Assembly: GCF_003696345.1 (NCBI RefSeq)
Contig: NZ_RFLX01000003.1
Location: forward strand, 310,001 to 374,000
Direction: 5' to 3'
DNA: 64,000 bases
Source of the DNA: Teichococcus wenyumeiae
GTDB taxonomy: Bacteria > Pseudomonadota > Alphaproteobacteria > Acetobacterales > Acetobacteraceae
Within the stretch, counting starts at the first letter, position 1, and each line of letters opens with the position of its first letter. The translations under genes and the position numbers were made by a program. Positions 56,860-64,000 of this stretch are shown here, in pieces. The notes beneath the pieces are model-generated. The model was not told where the DNA came from. It saw nothing but the letters and a program-made list of their open reading frames with translations, and ran no database searches.

Positions 56860-57808
56860 TGCCGCCATGCCCCACATCGCCACGGTGACGCTGAGCCCGG
56901 CGCTGGACCTGACCATCCGGCTGCCACGGCTGCAGCCGGGCGAGGTGAACCGCACCGGCCCCGCCGAGCTGCGGCCGGCGGGGAAGGGCATAAACGTGGC
57001 GGTGATGCTGGCGGTGCTCGGGGAGCCTTCCCTCGCTGCCGCCTTGCTGGGTGAGGGCGACATTCCGGCCTTTGAGGCCTTTCTGCGCCCCCTTGGCATC
57101 GCGAGTGAATTCGTGCCGCTGCCGGGCCGGTGCCGCATCAACGTCAAGCTGGTGGAAACCGAAGCCGGCCAGGTGACGGACATCAACCCCGGCGGGCCGC
57201 AGGCTTCCGAGGAGGCATTGCGGCAGCTTGGGGCGCGGCTGGCGGCGCGGGCGCCGGACATCGTGGTGCTGGCGGGCAGCCTGCCGCCAGGGCTGCCGGT
57301 GGATGCCTGGGCCGCGTTGATGCGGGTTCTGTCCGCCGATGGCCGCAAGCTGCTGCTGGATACCAGCGGCCCGGCGCTGGAAGCCGCGCTGCCGGCCGGG
57401 CCAGCCTTGCTGAAGCCGAACCGGGCTGAACTCTCTGCCCTGTTGGGCCGCCCGCTGCCGGACCGTGCCGCGCTGATCGAGGGCGCGCGGGCGCTGCGGC
57501 GGCAGGGCGTCGAGCGGGTGGTGGTGTCCGATGGCGGCGCCGGCGCGCTGTTTGTTCTGCCGGATGCGACACTCTGGGCGCGCCCGTCGAAGGTGGCGCT
57601 GACCACCACGGTGGGGGCGGGCGATGCCATGGTGGCGGGGCTGACAGCCGCCCTGGCCAGGGGGCTGGATGCCGAGGCAACCGCCCGACTGGCCACCGGC
57701 TGCGCCGCCGCCGCCGTGTCCCGCGATGTCGGCGCGGCCGGGGGCGGGGTGCCGCTCCTGTCCGAGATCGAGCGGCTTGCCGCCGCCGCCGAGGTTACGC
57801 CGCTATGA
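56849..57808 (+). CDS. fruK: 1-phosphofructokinase
   Basis: The 319-residue PfkB-family kinase converts fructose-1-phosphate to fructose-1,6-bisphosphate. Conserved features are the start TVTLSPALDLTIRLPRLQPG, the substrate loop PAGKGINVAVMLAVLG and the catalytic anion-hole motif TTTVGAGDAMVAGLTAALAR. It overlaps the end of fruB by 11 bases and precedes fruA, completing the fructose route into glycolysis. A start six codons later is also possible. Confidence 0.93.
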   Translation: MPPDAAMPHIATVTLSPALDLTIRLPRLQPGEVNRTGPAELRPAGKGINVAVMLAVLGEPSLAAALLGEGDIPAFEAFLRPLGIASEFVPLPGRCRINVKLVETEAGQVTDINPGGPQASEEALRQLGARLAARAPDIVVLAGSLPPGLPVDAWAALMRVLSADGRKLLLDTSGPALEAALPAGPALLKPNRAELSALLGRPLPDRAALIEGARALRRQGVERVVVSDGGAGALFVLPDATLWARPSKVALTTTVGAGDAMVAGLTAALARGLDAEATARLATGCAAAAVSRDVGAAGGGVPLLSEIERLAAAAEVTPL

Positions 57809-57850
57809 GCCTTCGTGCCCGTTCCACGCCCCCCGCCATGGATCACGCCG

Positions 57851-59623
57851 ATGTCCATTGAACTGTCGTCCGGCACGCCCCGGCTGCTTGGCGTCATCCG
57901 CTATCCTGGCAGCGCGGCTCTTGCCGCCATGGCGGCCGAGGCGCTGCGCGATGCAGCCCAGCGTGCCGGTTTCGCGCTAACCCTGAATACCGGCGATGGT
58001 CCCGCACCCGCCGGCGATGTGGACGCCGTGCTGCTTGTGGGCGAGGCCGCCGGAGGAGAGGAGCGGGACCAGCCAGTCACGACCGCCACGGTGATCGAGG
58101 CGATCCGTCACCCGGAGCAGGTGCTTCGCCGCGCCCTTTCGCTGCCGGAGCCGGCTGCCCCGCAGACGCCTGTGCCGGTACCTCCGGCGGCGGCACCTGA
58201 ACAAGCGCCTGTGCCGCCGGTACCCTCCGCTGCCCCGGAGGGCAAGAAGCTGGTGGCCATCACGGCCTGCCCAACCGGCATCGCCCATACCTTCATGGCC
58301 GCGGCCGCGCTTGAGAAAGGCGCCGCCAAGCTGGGGCACACCATGCGGGTGGAAACCCAGGGCTCGGTAGGTGCCAAGAATGCCCTGACGCCCGAGGAGA
58401 TCGCCACCGCCGATGCCGTAGTGATCGCGGCCGATACGGGGGTGGATACCTCACGCTTCGCCGGCAAGCGCCTCATCACCGCCGGCACGGGCGATGCCTT
58501 GAAGGACGCGCCCGGGCTGATCAACCGCGCCCTGGCCGCGGCGCCCATGGCGGGCGCGACGCAGGCTTCCGGTGCTCCGGCACCGGCCAAGGCCACCCAG
58601 GCGCCCGGTGTCTACAAGCACCTGATGACCGGCGTGTCCTACATGATCCCGCTGGTGACCGCCGGCGGGCTTTGCATCGCCTTGTCCTTCGCCTTCGGCA
58701 TCGACGCCTTCAAGGTGCAGGGCAGCCTGCCGGCGGCGCTGTTCCAGATCGGGGCGCAATCGGCCCTGGCGCTGATGGTGCCGGTGCTGGCGGCCTTTAT
58801 CGCCTTCTCCATTGCCGACCGTCCGGGGCTGGCGCCGGGCTTTGTCGGCGGTGCGCTGGCCAATGCTGTGGGCGCCGGCTTCCTCGGCGGCATCGCGGCG
58901 GGCTTCCTGGCCGGATACGTGGCGCGGTTCCTGCGCGACAGGCTGCCTTTCCCGGAAAGCCTGGAAGGGCTGAAGCCGGTGCTGGTCATCCCGCTGCTGG
59001 CCTCGCTGGTCACCGGCCTGCTGATGATCTACGTGCTCGGCACGCCCATCGCGGCGGTCCTGGCCTGGTTGACGCAGTTCCTGCAGGGCATGGGCACCTC
59101 CAATGCCGTGCTCCTGGGCCTGCTGCTGGGGGCCATGATGGCGGCCGATATGGGCGGGCCGATCAACAAGGCGGCCTATGCCTTCGGGGTGGGCCTGCTG
59201 GGCTCGGATACCTTCGCACCCATGGCGGCCATCATGGCGGCCGGCATGACGCCGCCGCTGGGAATCGCCCTGGCCACCGTCATTGCCCGCAACCGCTTCA
59301 GCCAGGAGGAGCGGGATGCCGGCAAGGCCGCCGCCATCCTGGGCGCCGCCTTCATCACAGAGGGGGCGATTCCTTTCGCGGCCAAGGACCCGGTGCGGGT
59401 GATCCCCGCGCTGGTGGCGGGGTCCGCCCTGGCCGGGGGGCTGTCGATGTGGCTGGGCTGCACGCTGCGGGCGCCGCATGGGGGCATTTTCGTGGTCGGC
59501 ATCCCGGGGGCGGTGGGCAATCCGCTGGGCTATCTGGTGGCCATCGTGGCCGGCGCGGTGCTCACGGGCGTGGTGCTGGCGGTGCTCAAGCGCGGCTCCC
59601 CGGTGGCGGAGGCGCAGGCCTGA
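57851..59623 (+). CDS. fruA: Fructose PTS permease IIBC component
   Basis: The 590-residue membrane permease imports and phosphorylates fructose. An N-terminal IIB-like module lacks the catalytic cysteine (VIRYPGSAALAAMA), so it is degenerate. The second IIB carries phosphorylated Cys140 in ITACPTGIAHTFMAAAALEK. The IIC domain (about 255-580) has about eight to ten membrane helices with the conserved GGPINKAAYAFG region. It pairs with FruB as phosphate donor. Confidence 0.94.
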   Translation: MSIELSSGTPRLLGVIRYPGSAALAAMAAEALRDAAQRAGFALTLNTGDGPAPAGDVDAVLLVGEAAGGEERDQPVTTATVIEAIRHPEQVLRRALSLPEPAAPQTPVPVPPAAAPEQAPVPPVPSAAPEGKKLVAITACPTGIAHTFMAAAALEKGAAKLGHTMRVETQGSVGAKNALTPEEIATADAVVIAADTGVDTSRFAGKRLITAGTGDALKDAPGLINRALAAAPMAGATQASGAPAPAKATQAPGVYKHLMTGVSYMIPLVTAGGLCIALSFAFGIDAFKVQGSLPAALFQIGAQSALALMVPVLAAFIAFSIADRPGLAPGFVGGALANAVGAGFLGGIAAGFLAGYVARFLRDRLPFPESLEGLKPVLVIPLLASLVTGLLMIYVLGTPIAAVLAWLTQFLQGMGTSNAVLLGLLLGAMMAADMGGPINKAAYAFGVGLLGSDTFAPMAAIMAAGMTPPLGIALATVIARNRFSQEERDAGKAAAILGAAFITEGAIPFAAKDPVRVIPALVAGSALAGGLSMWLGCTLRAPHGGIFVVGIPGAVGNPLGYLVAIVAGAVLTGVVLAVLKRGSPVAEAQA

Positions 59624-59632
59624 GCCCGGATT

Positions 59633-59660
59633 TGGCTCCGGGCAGCGGCCATAGTATAAA
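59633..59660 (+). promoter_or_regulatory. Candidate gyrA promoter
   Basis: TTGGCT (59633-59638) and TATAAA (59655-59660), 16 bases apart, resemble sigma-70 elements. They lie about 80 bases before the gyrA start, upstream of the leader hairpin. Confidence 0.45.
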
Positions 59661-59677
59661 GCAGGCCGATTCCGGGG

Positions 59678-59712
59678 GGAGGCCGGGAGGGGTTCCGTCC
59701 CTTCCGGCCTCC
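59678..59712 (+). promoter_or_regulatory. Long hairpin in gyrA leader
   Basis: Positions 59678-59691 pair with 59699-59712 over 14 bases with a single G-T pair, around a 7-base loop. It ends 26 bases before the gyrA GTG and would lie within the predicted leader RNA. It has no T-run, so it is more likely a stability or translational-control element than a terminator. Confidence 0.5.
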
Positions 59713-59738
59713 GTACCCGCTGCCAATAGGAAGACTAA

Positions 59739-62495
59739 GTGAGCGACAGCGACAACGGCTCCGTCCCGCCGGAAGACAGCATCCCGTCGCCCGAAGGCCA
59801 GATGCCGATCGCGATCGAGGAGGAGATGCGCAGCTCCTACCTCGCTTACGCGATGAGCGTGATCGTCTCCCGCGCGTTGCCGGATGCGCGGGACGGGCTG
59901 AAGCCGGTGCACCGGCGCATCCTGTTCTCGATGAACGAGAACGGCTTCACCAACGACAAGCCCTACAAGAAATCGGCCCGCGTCGTCGGCGACGTGATGG
60001 GTAAGTATCACCCGCACGGCGACAGCGCGATCTATGACGCCATGGTCCGCATGGCGCAGACCTTCTCGCTGCGCGTGCCGCTGATCGACGGCCAGGGCAA
60101 TTTCGGCTCCATGGACGGCGACCCGCCGGCGGCCATGCGCTACACCGAGGCGCGCCTCGCCAAGTCCGCGACGGCCCTGCTGGAGGGGATCGACGAGGAT
60201 ACGATCGACTTCCAGCCGAACTACGACGAAAGCGCGGAAGAGCCGCGCGTGCTGCCGGCTGCCTTCCCCAACCTGCTGGTGAATGGCGCCAACGGCATCG
60301 CCGTCGGCATGGCGACGAATATTCCGCCGCACAACCCGAACGAAGTCATCGACGCGACGCTGAAGCTGATCGCGGAGCCGGATACCTCGCTGGATGATCT
60401 GATGAAGATCATCCCCGGCCCGGACTTCCCGACCGGCGCGCTGATCATCGGCCGCAGCGGCATCCGCTCCGCCTTTGAGACGGGGCGTGGCTCCATCGTG
60501 CTGCGCGCCCGCGCCGAGGTGGAGGAGATGCGCGGCGGCCGCAGCTGCATCGCGATCTCCGAGATCCCGTATCAGGTCAACAAGTCCTCGCTGATCGAGC
60601 GCATCGCCGACCTCGTGCGCACCAAGCAGCTTGAAGGCATCAGCGACCTGCGGGACGAGAGCGACCGCTCCGGCCTGCGCATCGTGATCGAGCTGAAGAA
60701 GGACGCGACGCCGGAGGTGGTGCTGAACCACCTCTACCGTTACACGCAGCTTCAGACCTCCGTCGCCGTCAACATGCTGGCGCTGGACGAGGGCCGCCCG
60801 GTGCAGATGGGGCTGATCCATGCGCTGAAGGCCTTCATCAAGTTCCGCGAGGAAGTGATCCTGCGCCGCTCCCGCTTCCGGCTGGGCAAGGCGCGGGACC
60901 GTGGGCACCTGCTGATCGGCCTTTCCATCGCCGTCGCCAATATTGACGAGGTGATCAAGCTGATCCGCGAAAGCAGCGATGCTGCCGCCGCACGGGCCGC
61001 GCTGATGGCGCGGGACTGGCCGGCGGGCGACATCGCGCCGCTGCTCGCGCTGGTGGATGACGCCGGCAATCAGGTGGTCAATGAGACGGTGCGCCTGACG
61101 GAAGCCCAGGCACGCGGTATCCTGGAACTGCGCCTGCACCGCCTGACCGGGCTGGAGCAGGAGAAGATCACCGCCGAGCTGGATGAGGTCGCCGGCCGTA
61201 TCCGGGAGCTGCTGGAGATTCTGTCCTCGCATCCGCGCCGCATGGAGCTGATGAGCGAGGAGCTGATCGCGGTGCGCGGCCAGATCGCTTCCTCCCGCCT
61301 TTCCGAGATCGTGGACGGCATTGCCGACCAGGATGACGAGAGCCTGGTGGAGCCCGGCCTGATGGTCGTGACCCTGACGCGCGATGGCTACGTGAAGCGC
61401 ACGCCGCTGGACGTGTTTCGCGCCCAGAACCGGGGCGGGCGCGGCCGCAGCGCGGCGGGGACGCGGCAGGACGACGTGGTGGTGCGCTCCTTCAACGCGC
61501 ATACCCACCAGTGGGTGCTGTTCTTCACCAGCCGCGGCATCGCGTTTCGGGAGAAGGTGTGGAAGCTGCCGGAGGCCGGCCCCACCGCGCGTGGCCGCTC
61601 TCTGCGCCAGTTGCTGCAGTTGCAGGAGAAGGAAGGCGTCACCGCCGTGCTGCCGCTGCCGCAGGATGAAAGCCTGTGGGAGAACCTGCACCTCGTCTTC
61701 GCCACGGCGCAGGGCAATGTGCGCCGCAACCGGCTCTCCGACTTCAAGAATGTCCGCTCCTCGGGCCTCATCGCCATGAAGCTGGATGAGGGCGACAGCC
61801 TGATCGGCGTCTCGACCTGCCGCGAGGGTGACGACGTGCTGCTGGCGACCCGCCAGGGCCGCGCCATCCGCTTCATGGCCGATGTGGAAACGCTGCGTGT
61901 CTTCGCCGGACGTGACTCCACTGGCGTGCGCGGCATCAAGCTGGGGCAGGGGGATGAGGTGATCGCCCTCTCCGTTCTGCGCCATGTCGAGGCAACGCCG
62001 GATGAACGTGCCGCTTACCTGAAGCTGGCGGCTCAGAAGCGCCGCAACGGCTCCGAGGAAGCGGAGGCTGGCGCCGAGATCGAGGAAGAGACCGAGGCTT
62101 CCAGCGACATCGCCCTGCCGGCCGAAAGGGCGGCGGAGATGGAGGATGCCGAGGAAATCTTGCTGACGGTCACGGATGGCGGCTTCGGCAAGCGCAGCTC
62201 GGCCTATGAGTACCGGGTCTCTGGCCGCGGCGGGCAGGGCATCGCCAATATCACCCTGACGCAGCGTACCGGCCGCGAGGTGGTGACCACCTTCCCGGTG
62301 CGCAGCGGCGATGACGTGATGCTGGTGACCGACAACGGCCGCCTGATCCGCATGCCGGTGGACCAGGTCCGCATCACCGGCCGTTCCTCCATGGGCGTCA
62401 CGCTGCTGCGGTTGAACGATGGTGAGCGGGTGACCTCCTGCTTCACCGTGGTGGAGGAGCAGGGCGTGGACGAGGCAGACAGCACCGATGCCTGA
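59739..62495 (+). CDS. gyrA: DNA gyrase subunit A
   Basis: The 918-residue protein is the DNA-cutting subunit of gyrase, which with GyrB introduces negative supercoils. The catalytic tyrosine is Tyr135 in [10 protein letters not shown]. The quinolone-resistance region has Ser96 and Asp100 in [17 protein letters not shown], the equivalents of E. coli Ser83 and Asp87 in susceptible form. The C-terminal pinwheel (from about 540) is interrupted by an acidic insertion near 770-810 ([20 protein letters not shown]). It starts with GTG after AGGAAGA, and coaD overlaps its end by 8 bases. Confidence 0.96.
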   Translation: MSDSDNGSVPPEDSIPSPEGQMPIAIEEEMRSSYLAYAMSVIVSRALPDARDGLKPVHRRILFSMNENGFTNDKPYKKSARVVGDVMGKYHPHGDSAIYDAMVRMAQTFSLRVPLIDGQGNFGSMDGDPPAAMRYTEARLAKSATALLEGIDEDTIDFQPNYDESAEEPRVLPAAFPNLLVNGANGIAVGMATNIPPHNPNEVIDATLKLIAEPDTSLDDLMKIIPGPDFPTGALIIGRSGIRSAFETGRGSIVLRARAEVEEMRGGRSCIAISEIPYQVNKSSLIERIADLVRTKQLEGISDLRDESDRSGLRIVIELKKDATPEVVLNHLYRYTQLQTSVAVNMLALDEGRPVQMGLIHALKAFIKFREEVILRRSRFRLGKARDRGHLLIGLSIAVANIDEVIKLIRESSDAAAARAALMARDWPAGDIAPLLALVDDAGNQVVNETVRLTEAQARGILELRLHRLTGLEQEKITAELDEVAGRIRELLEILSSHPRRMELMSEELIAVRGQIASSRLSEIVDGIADQDDESLVEPGLMVVTLTRDGYVKRTPLDVFRAQNRGGRGRSAAGTRQDDVVVRSFNAHTHQWVLFFTSRGIAFREKVWKLPEAGPTARGRSLRQLLQLQEKEGVTAVLPLPQDESLWENLHLVFATAQGNVRRNRLSDFKNVRSSGLIAMKLDEGDSLIGVSTCREGDDVLLATRQGRAIRFMADVETLRVFAGRDSTGVRGIKLGQGDEVIALSVLRHVEATPDERAAYLKLAAQKRRNGSEEAEAGAEIEEETEASSDIALPAERAAEMEDAEEILLTVTDGGFGKRSSAYEYRVSGRGGQGIANITLTQRTGREVVTTFPVRSGDDVMLVTDNGRLIRMPVDQVRITGRSSMGVTLLRLNDGERVTSCFTVVEEQGVDEADSTDA

Positions 62496-63015
62496 GCCGC
62501 GCCCGCGCCTGAGAGCCGGGGTCTACCCCGGCACCTTCGACCCGGTGACGAATGGGCATCTCGACATCATCCACCGGGCCGCGCGTATCCTGGACCGGCT
62601 GGTGATCGGCGTGGCCAAGAACATCGGCAAAGGCCCGCTCTTTCCTTTGGAGGAGCGGGTGGAGCTGGTGCGCGCCGAGGCCGAGATCATCGCGGCGCAG
62701 ACCGGCACCATCATCGAGGTCGTGCCTTTCGAGAGCCTGCTGGTCTCCTTCGCCCATGAGGTTGACGCGCAGGTGATCGTCCGCGGGCTGCGCGCCGTGA
62801 CCGATTTCGACTACGAGTTCCAGATGGCGGGCATGAACCGCCGGCTGGACCCGGAAGTTGAATTGCTCTTCCTGATGGCCAGTGAAGGCAACCATTTCAT
62901 CTCCTCCCGTTTCGTGAAGGAGATCGCGCGGTTGGGAGGTGATATTTCCACCTTCGTGCCGCGCCTCACGTTGCAACGCACGCTGGAGCGTGTGCAGCAA
63001 CACCCAGGAGAATGA
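62488..63015 (+). CDS. coaD: Pantetheine-phosphate adenylyltransferase
   Basis: The 175-residue enzyme transfers AMP to phosphopantetheine, the fourth step of coenzyme A synthesis. The nucleotidyltransferase motif is in [20 protein letters not shown] and the [15 protein letters not shown] motif near the C-terminus completes the ATP site. It overlaps the gyrA stop by 8 bases and is probably co-translated with it. The cyclophilin gene follows 7 bases later. Confidence 0.95.
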   Translation: MPEPRPRLRAGVYPGTFDPVTNGHLDIIHRAARILDRLVIGVAKNIGKGPLFPLEERVELVRAEAEIIAAQTGTIIEVVPFESLLVSFAHEVDAQVIVRGLRAVTDFDYEFQMAGMNRRLDPEVELLFLMASEGNHFISSRFVKEIARLGGDISTFVPRLTLQRTLERVQQHPGE

Positions 63016-63022
63016 AACGCGC

Positions 63023-63598
63023 ATGCAGCGACGCACTCTTCTCGCCAGCACCATCGCCGCCACGGGGATCATGATGACCGATACCAACGACGCCGCCGCC
63101 CAGGGCGCGGTCGACAAGGAAAACACGCTCTATCTCGACCTGAAGGATGGCCGCGTCACCATCCAGCTGCTGCCCGAGCTGGCGCCGAAGCATGTGGAGC
63201 GGATCAAGACTCTGGTGCGCCAGGGCTTCTATGACGGCACGCCCTTCCACCGGGTGATCGAGGGCTTCATGGCCCAGGGCGGCGACCCGACCGGCACCGG
63301 CACCGGCGGCAGCCAGCTGCCCGACCTTCCCGCCGAGTTCAGCCCGCCGGCCAAGGCCCGCTACCTGCGCGGCACCTGCGGCATGGCCCGCACCATGAAC
63401 CCGAACTCGGCCAACAGCCAGTTCTTCATCATGTTCGCCCCGGCGCCGAGCCTGGACGGCCAGTACACCATCTGGGGCCGCGTGACCTCCGGCATGGACG
63501 TGGTGGACAAGATCAAGCGCGGCCAGGGCAGCAGCGGCATGGTGCCGGCCCCCGCCGATAAGCTGATCAAGGCGCAGATCGCCGCCGACGCCGGCTGA
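63023..63598 (+). CDS. Peptidyl-prolyl cis-trans isomerase, cyclophilin type, exported
   Basis: The 191-residue protein has an N-terminal export signal beginning MQRRTLLASTIAATG (twin arginine followed by a hydrophobic run, so possibly Tat-dependent), then a complete cyclophilin domain: FYDGTPFHRVIEGFMAQGGD, the catalytic-site stretch NSANSQFFIMFAPAPSLDGQ and YTIWGRVTSGMDVVDKI. It would assist proline isomerisation during periplasmic folding. The upstream part of the same frame overlaps coaD and is not translated in this reading. Confidence 0.92.
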   Translation: MQRRTLLASTIAATGIMMTDTNDAAAQGAVDKENTLYLDLKDGRVTIQLLPELAPKHVERIKTLVRQGFYDGTPFHRVIEGFMAQGGDPTGTGTGGSQLPDLPAEFSPPAKARYLRGTCGMARTMNPNSANSQFFIMFAPAPSLDGQYTIWGRVTSGMDVVDKIKRGQGSSGMVPAPADKLIKAQIAADAG

Positions 63599-63625
63599 GG
63601 CTTTTCTGAAGCCTCCGGCTTGACA

Positions 63626-63664
63626 GAAGGCCGGTGCGAGGGTTTCTCCCGCGCATCGGCCTTC
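63626..63664 (+). terminator. Terminator after cyclophilin gene
   Basis: GAAGGCCGGTGCG (63626-63638) pairs with CGCATCGGCCTTC (63652-63664) over 13 bases with one G-T pair, followed by TTCATTCT. It ends the gyrA-coaD-cyclophilin transcript just before tRNA-Lys. Confidence 0.75.
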
Positions 63665-63672
63665 TTCATTCT

Positions 63673-63745
63673 GTGCCCGTAGCTCAGCCGGTAGAGCACG
63701 TGACTTTTAATCATGGGGTCGTGGGTTCGAGTCCCACCGGGCACA
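63673..63745 (+). tRNA. tRNA-Lys (anticodon TTT)
   Basis: A cloverleaf with acceptor GTGCCCG/CGGGCAC, D-arm AGCTCAGCCGGTAGAGC, anticodon loop CTTTTAA with anticodon TTT, T-arm GTGGG/CCCAC and discriminator A. Unlike the other two tRNA genes in this window, the CCA end is not encoded. Its U34 is a substrate of MnmA. Confidence 0.95.
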
Positions 63746-63841
63746 TTTCCTTGCGCTGGCGGCATGCCGCCGCAACGCTCCCATCTCGCTTCCATTATCA
63801 TCGCAACCCGCCAGTGATGGCGTGCTCGGTGGAGGTTTGCG

Positions 63842-64000
63842 ATGGGTTGGGACTGGCTACCCTCGGCGCTTGACCTGGCGCGGTTTCAGTTCGCCTTCAC
63901 CGTTTCGTTCCACTTCCTGTTTCCCGCCTTCACCATTGGACTGGCCAGCTTCCTGGCGGTGCTGGAAGGGCTCTGGCTCTATACCGGGCGGTCGCATTAC
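63842..64000 (+). CDS. Second bd-type quinol oxidase subunit I (CioA-like), partial
   Basis: The first 53 codons of a subunit I gene are present, from an ATG at 63842 with GGAGG just upstream, to the right edge. The segment MGWDWLPSALDLARFQFAFT, then VSFHFLFPAFTIGLASFLAV, contains the haem-ligand His in SFHFLF and resembles cyanide-insensitive-oxidase (CioA/AppC-like) proteins more than the CydA encoded at 17.2-18.8 kb. It would be a second quinol oxidase of the same cell. The rest lies outside the window, so the subfamily is provisional. Confidence 0.85.
   Translation, partial: MGWDWLPSALDLARFQFAFTVSFHFLFPAFTIGLASFLAVLEGLWLYTGRSHY

Noticed and set aside
59586-61985. 799-codon minus-strand open frame opposite gyrA
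   Set aside because: Antisense shadow of a strongly conserved gene, caused by high third-position GC.

Overview
The window is one contiguous, high-GC chromosomal segment. Gene content suggests an alphaproteobacterium of the Acetobacteraceae type (Roseomonas-like): EutBC without a microcompartment locus, a cydDCABX operon, an SOS box of the alphaproteobacterial GTTC-N7-GTTC form, and DUF1150 beside an Hsp20 gene. The family assignment is inference from gene content and base composition; no rRNA gene is present to confirm it.

Positions 1-9.6 kb are the integrase-proximal end of an integrated P4-like element, entering from the left edge. All its genes read leftwards: a tyrosine integrase, a roughly 1 kb non-coding block with clusters of short repeats, an unrecognised 601-residue protein, an AlpA-type regulator behind two palindromes, a tightly overlapping chain of small genes, a Toprim primase-like protein, and a P-loop helicase-like ATPase cut by the window edge. 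Within the small-gene chain is an arrangement of complementary segments that closely matches a C4/P4-CI-type antisense RNA; one segment covers the ribosome binding site of a 73-residue gene.

Positions 9.8-35.8 kb are host chromosome: ethanolamine ammonia-lyase (eutBC), bacterioferritin and its ferredoxin (bfr, bfd), recQ, a MarR regulator preceded by a possible small RNA, cydDCABX for a bd-type quinol oxidase, an orphan molybdenum hydroxylase large subunit with a GlcG-like protein, a DedA/YqaA membrane protein, bcp-glnE, a large AsmA/YhdP-like protein, tyrS, anmK and an alpha/beta hydrolase.

Positions 36.2-41.3 kb form a sulfur-mobilising cluster: iscR, two adjacent cysteine desulfurases, ferredoxin, a TenA-like gene and mnmA, then tRNA-Met. 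Positions 41.3-46.5 kb hold a Nudix hydrolase and def-fmt-truA (formyl-Met processing and tRNA modification), then hsp20 with a ROSE-like RNA thermometer, DUF1150, an HtrA protease and tRNA-Thr. Positions 46.8-50.5 kb hold a pyruvyl-transferase-like gene and a Fur-box-preceded exbB-exbD-tonB operon. Then come uvrA and ssb, divergent around an SOS box, a complete fructose PTS operon (fruB-fruK-fruA), gyrA with a strong leader hairpin, coaD, a cyclophilin, tRNA-Lys, and at the right edge the start of a second bd-type (cyanide-insensitive-oxidase-like) subunit I gene.

The most unusual material is in the element (C4-like RNA, repeat-rich block, palindrome before the integrase) and in small regulatory structures in the host part (ROSE-like hairpin, gyrA leader hairpin, promoter-terminator unit before marR).
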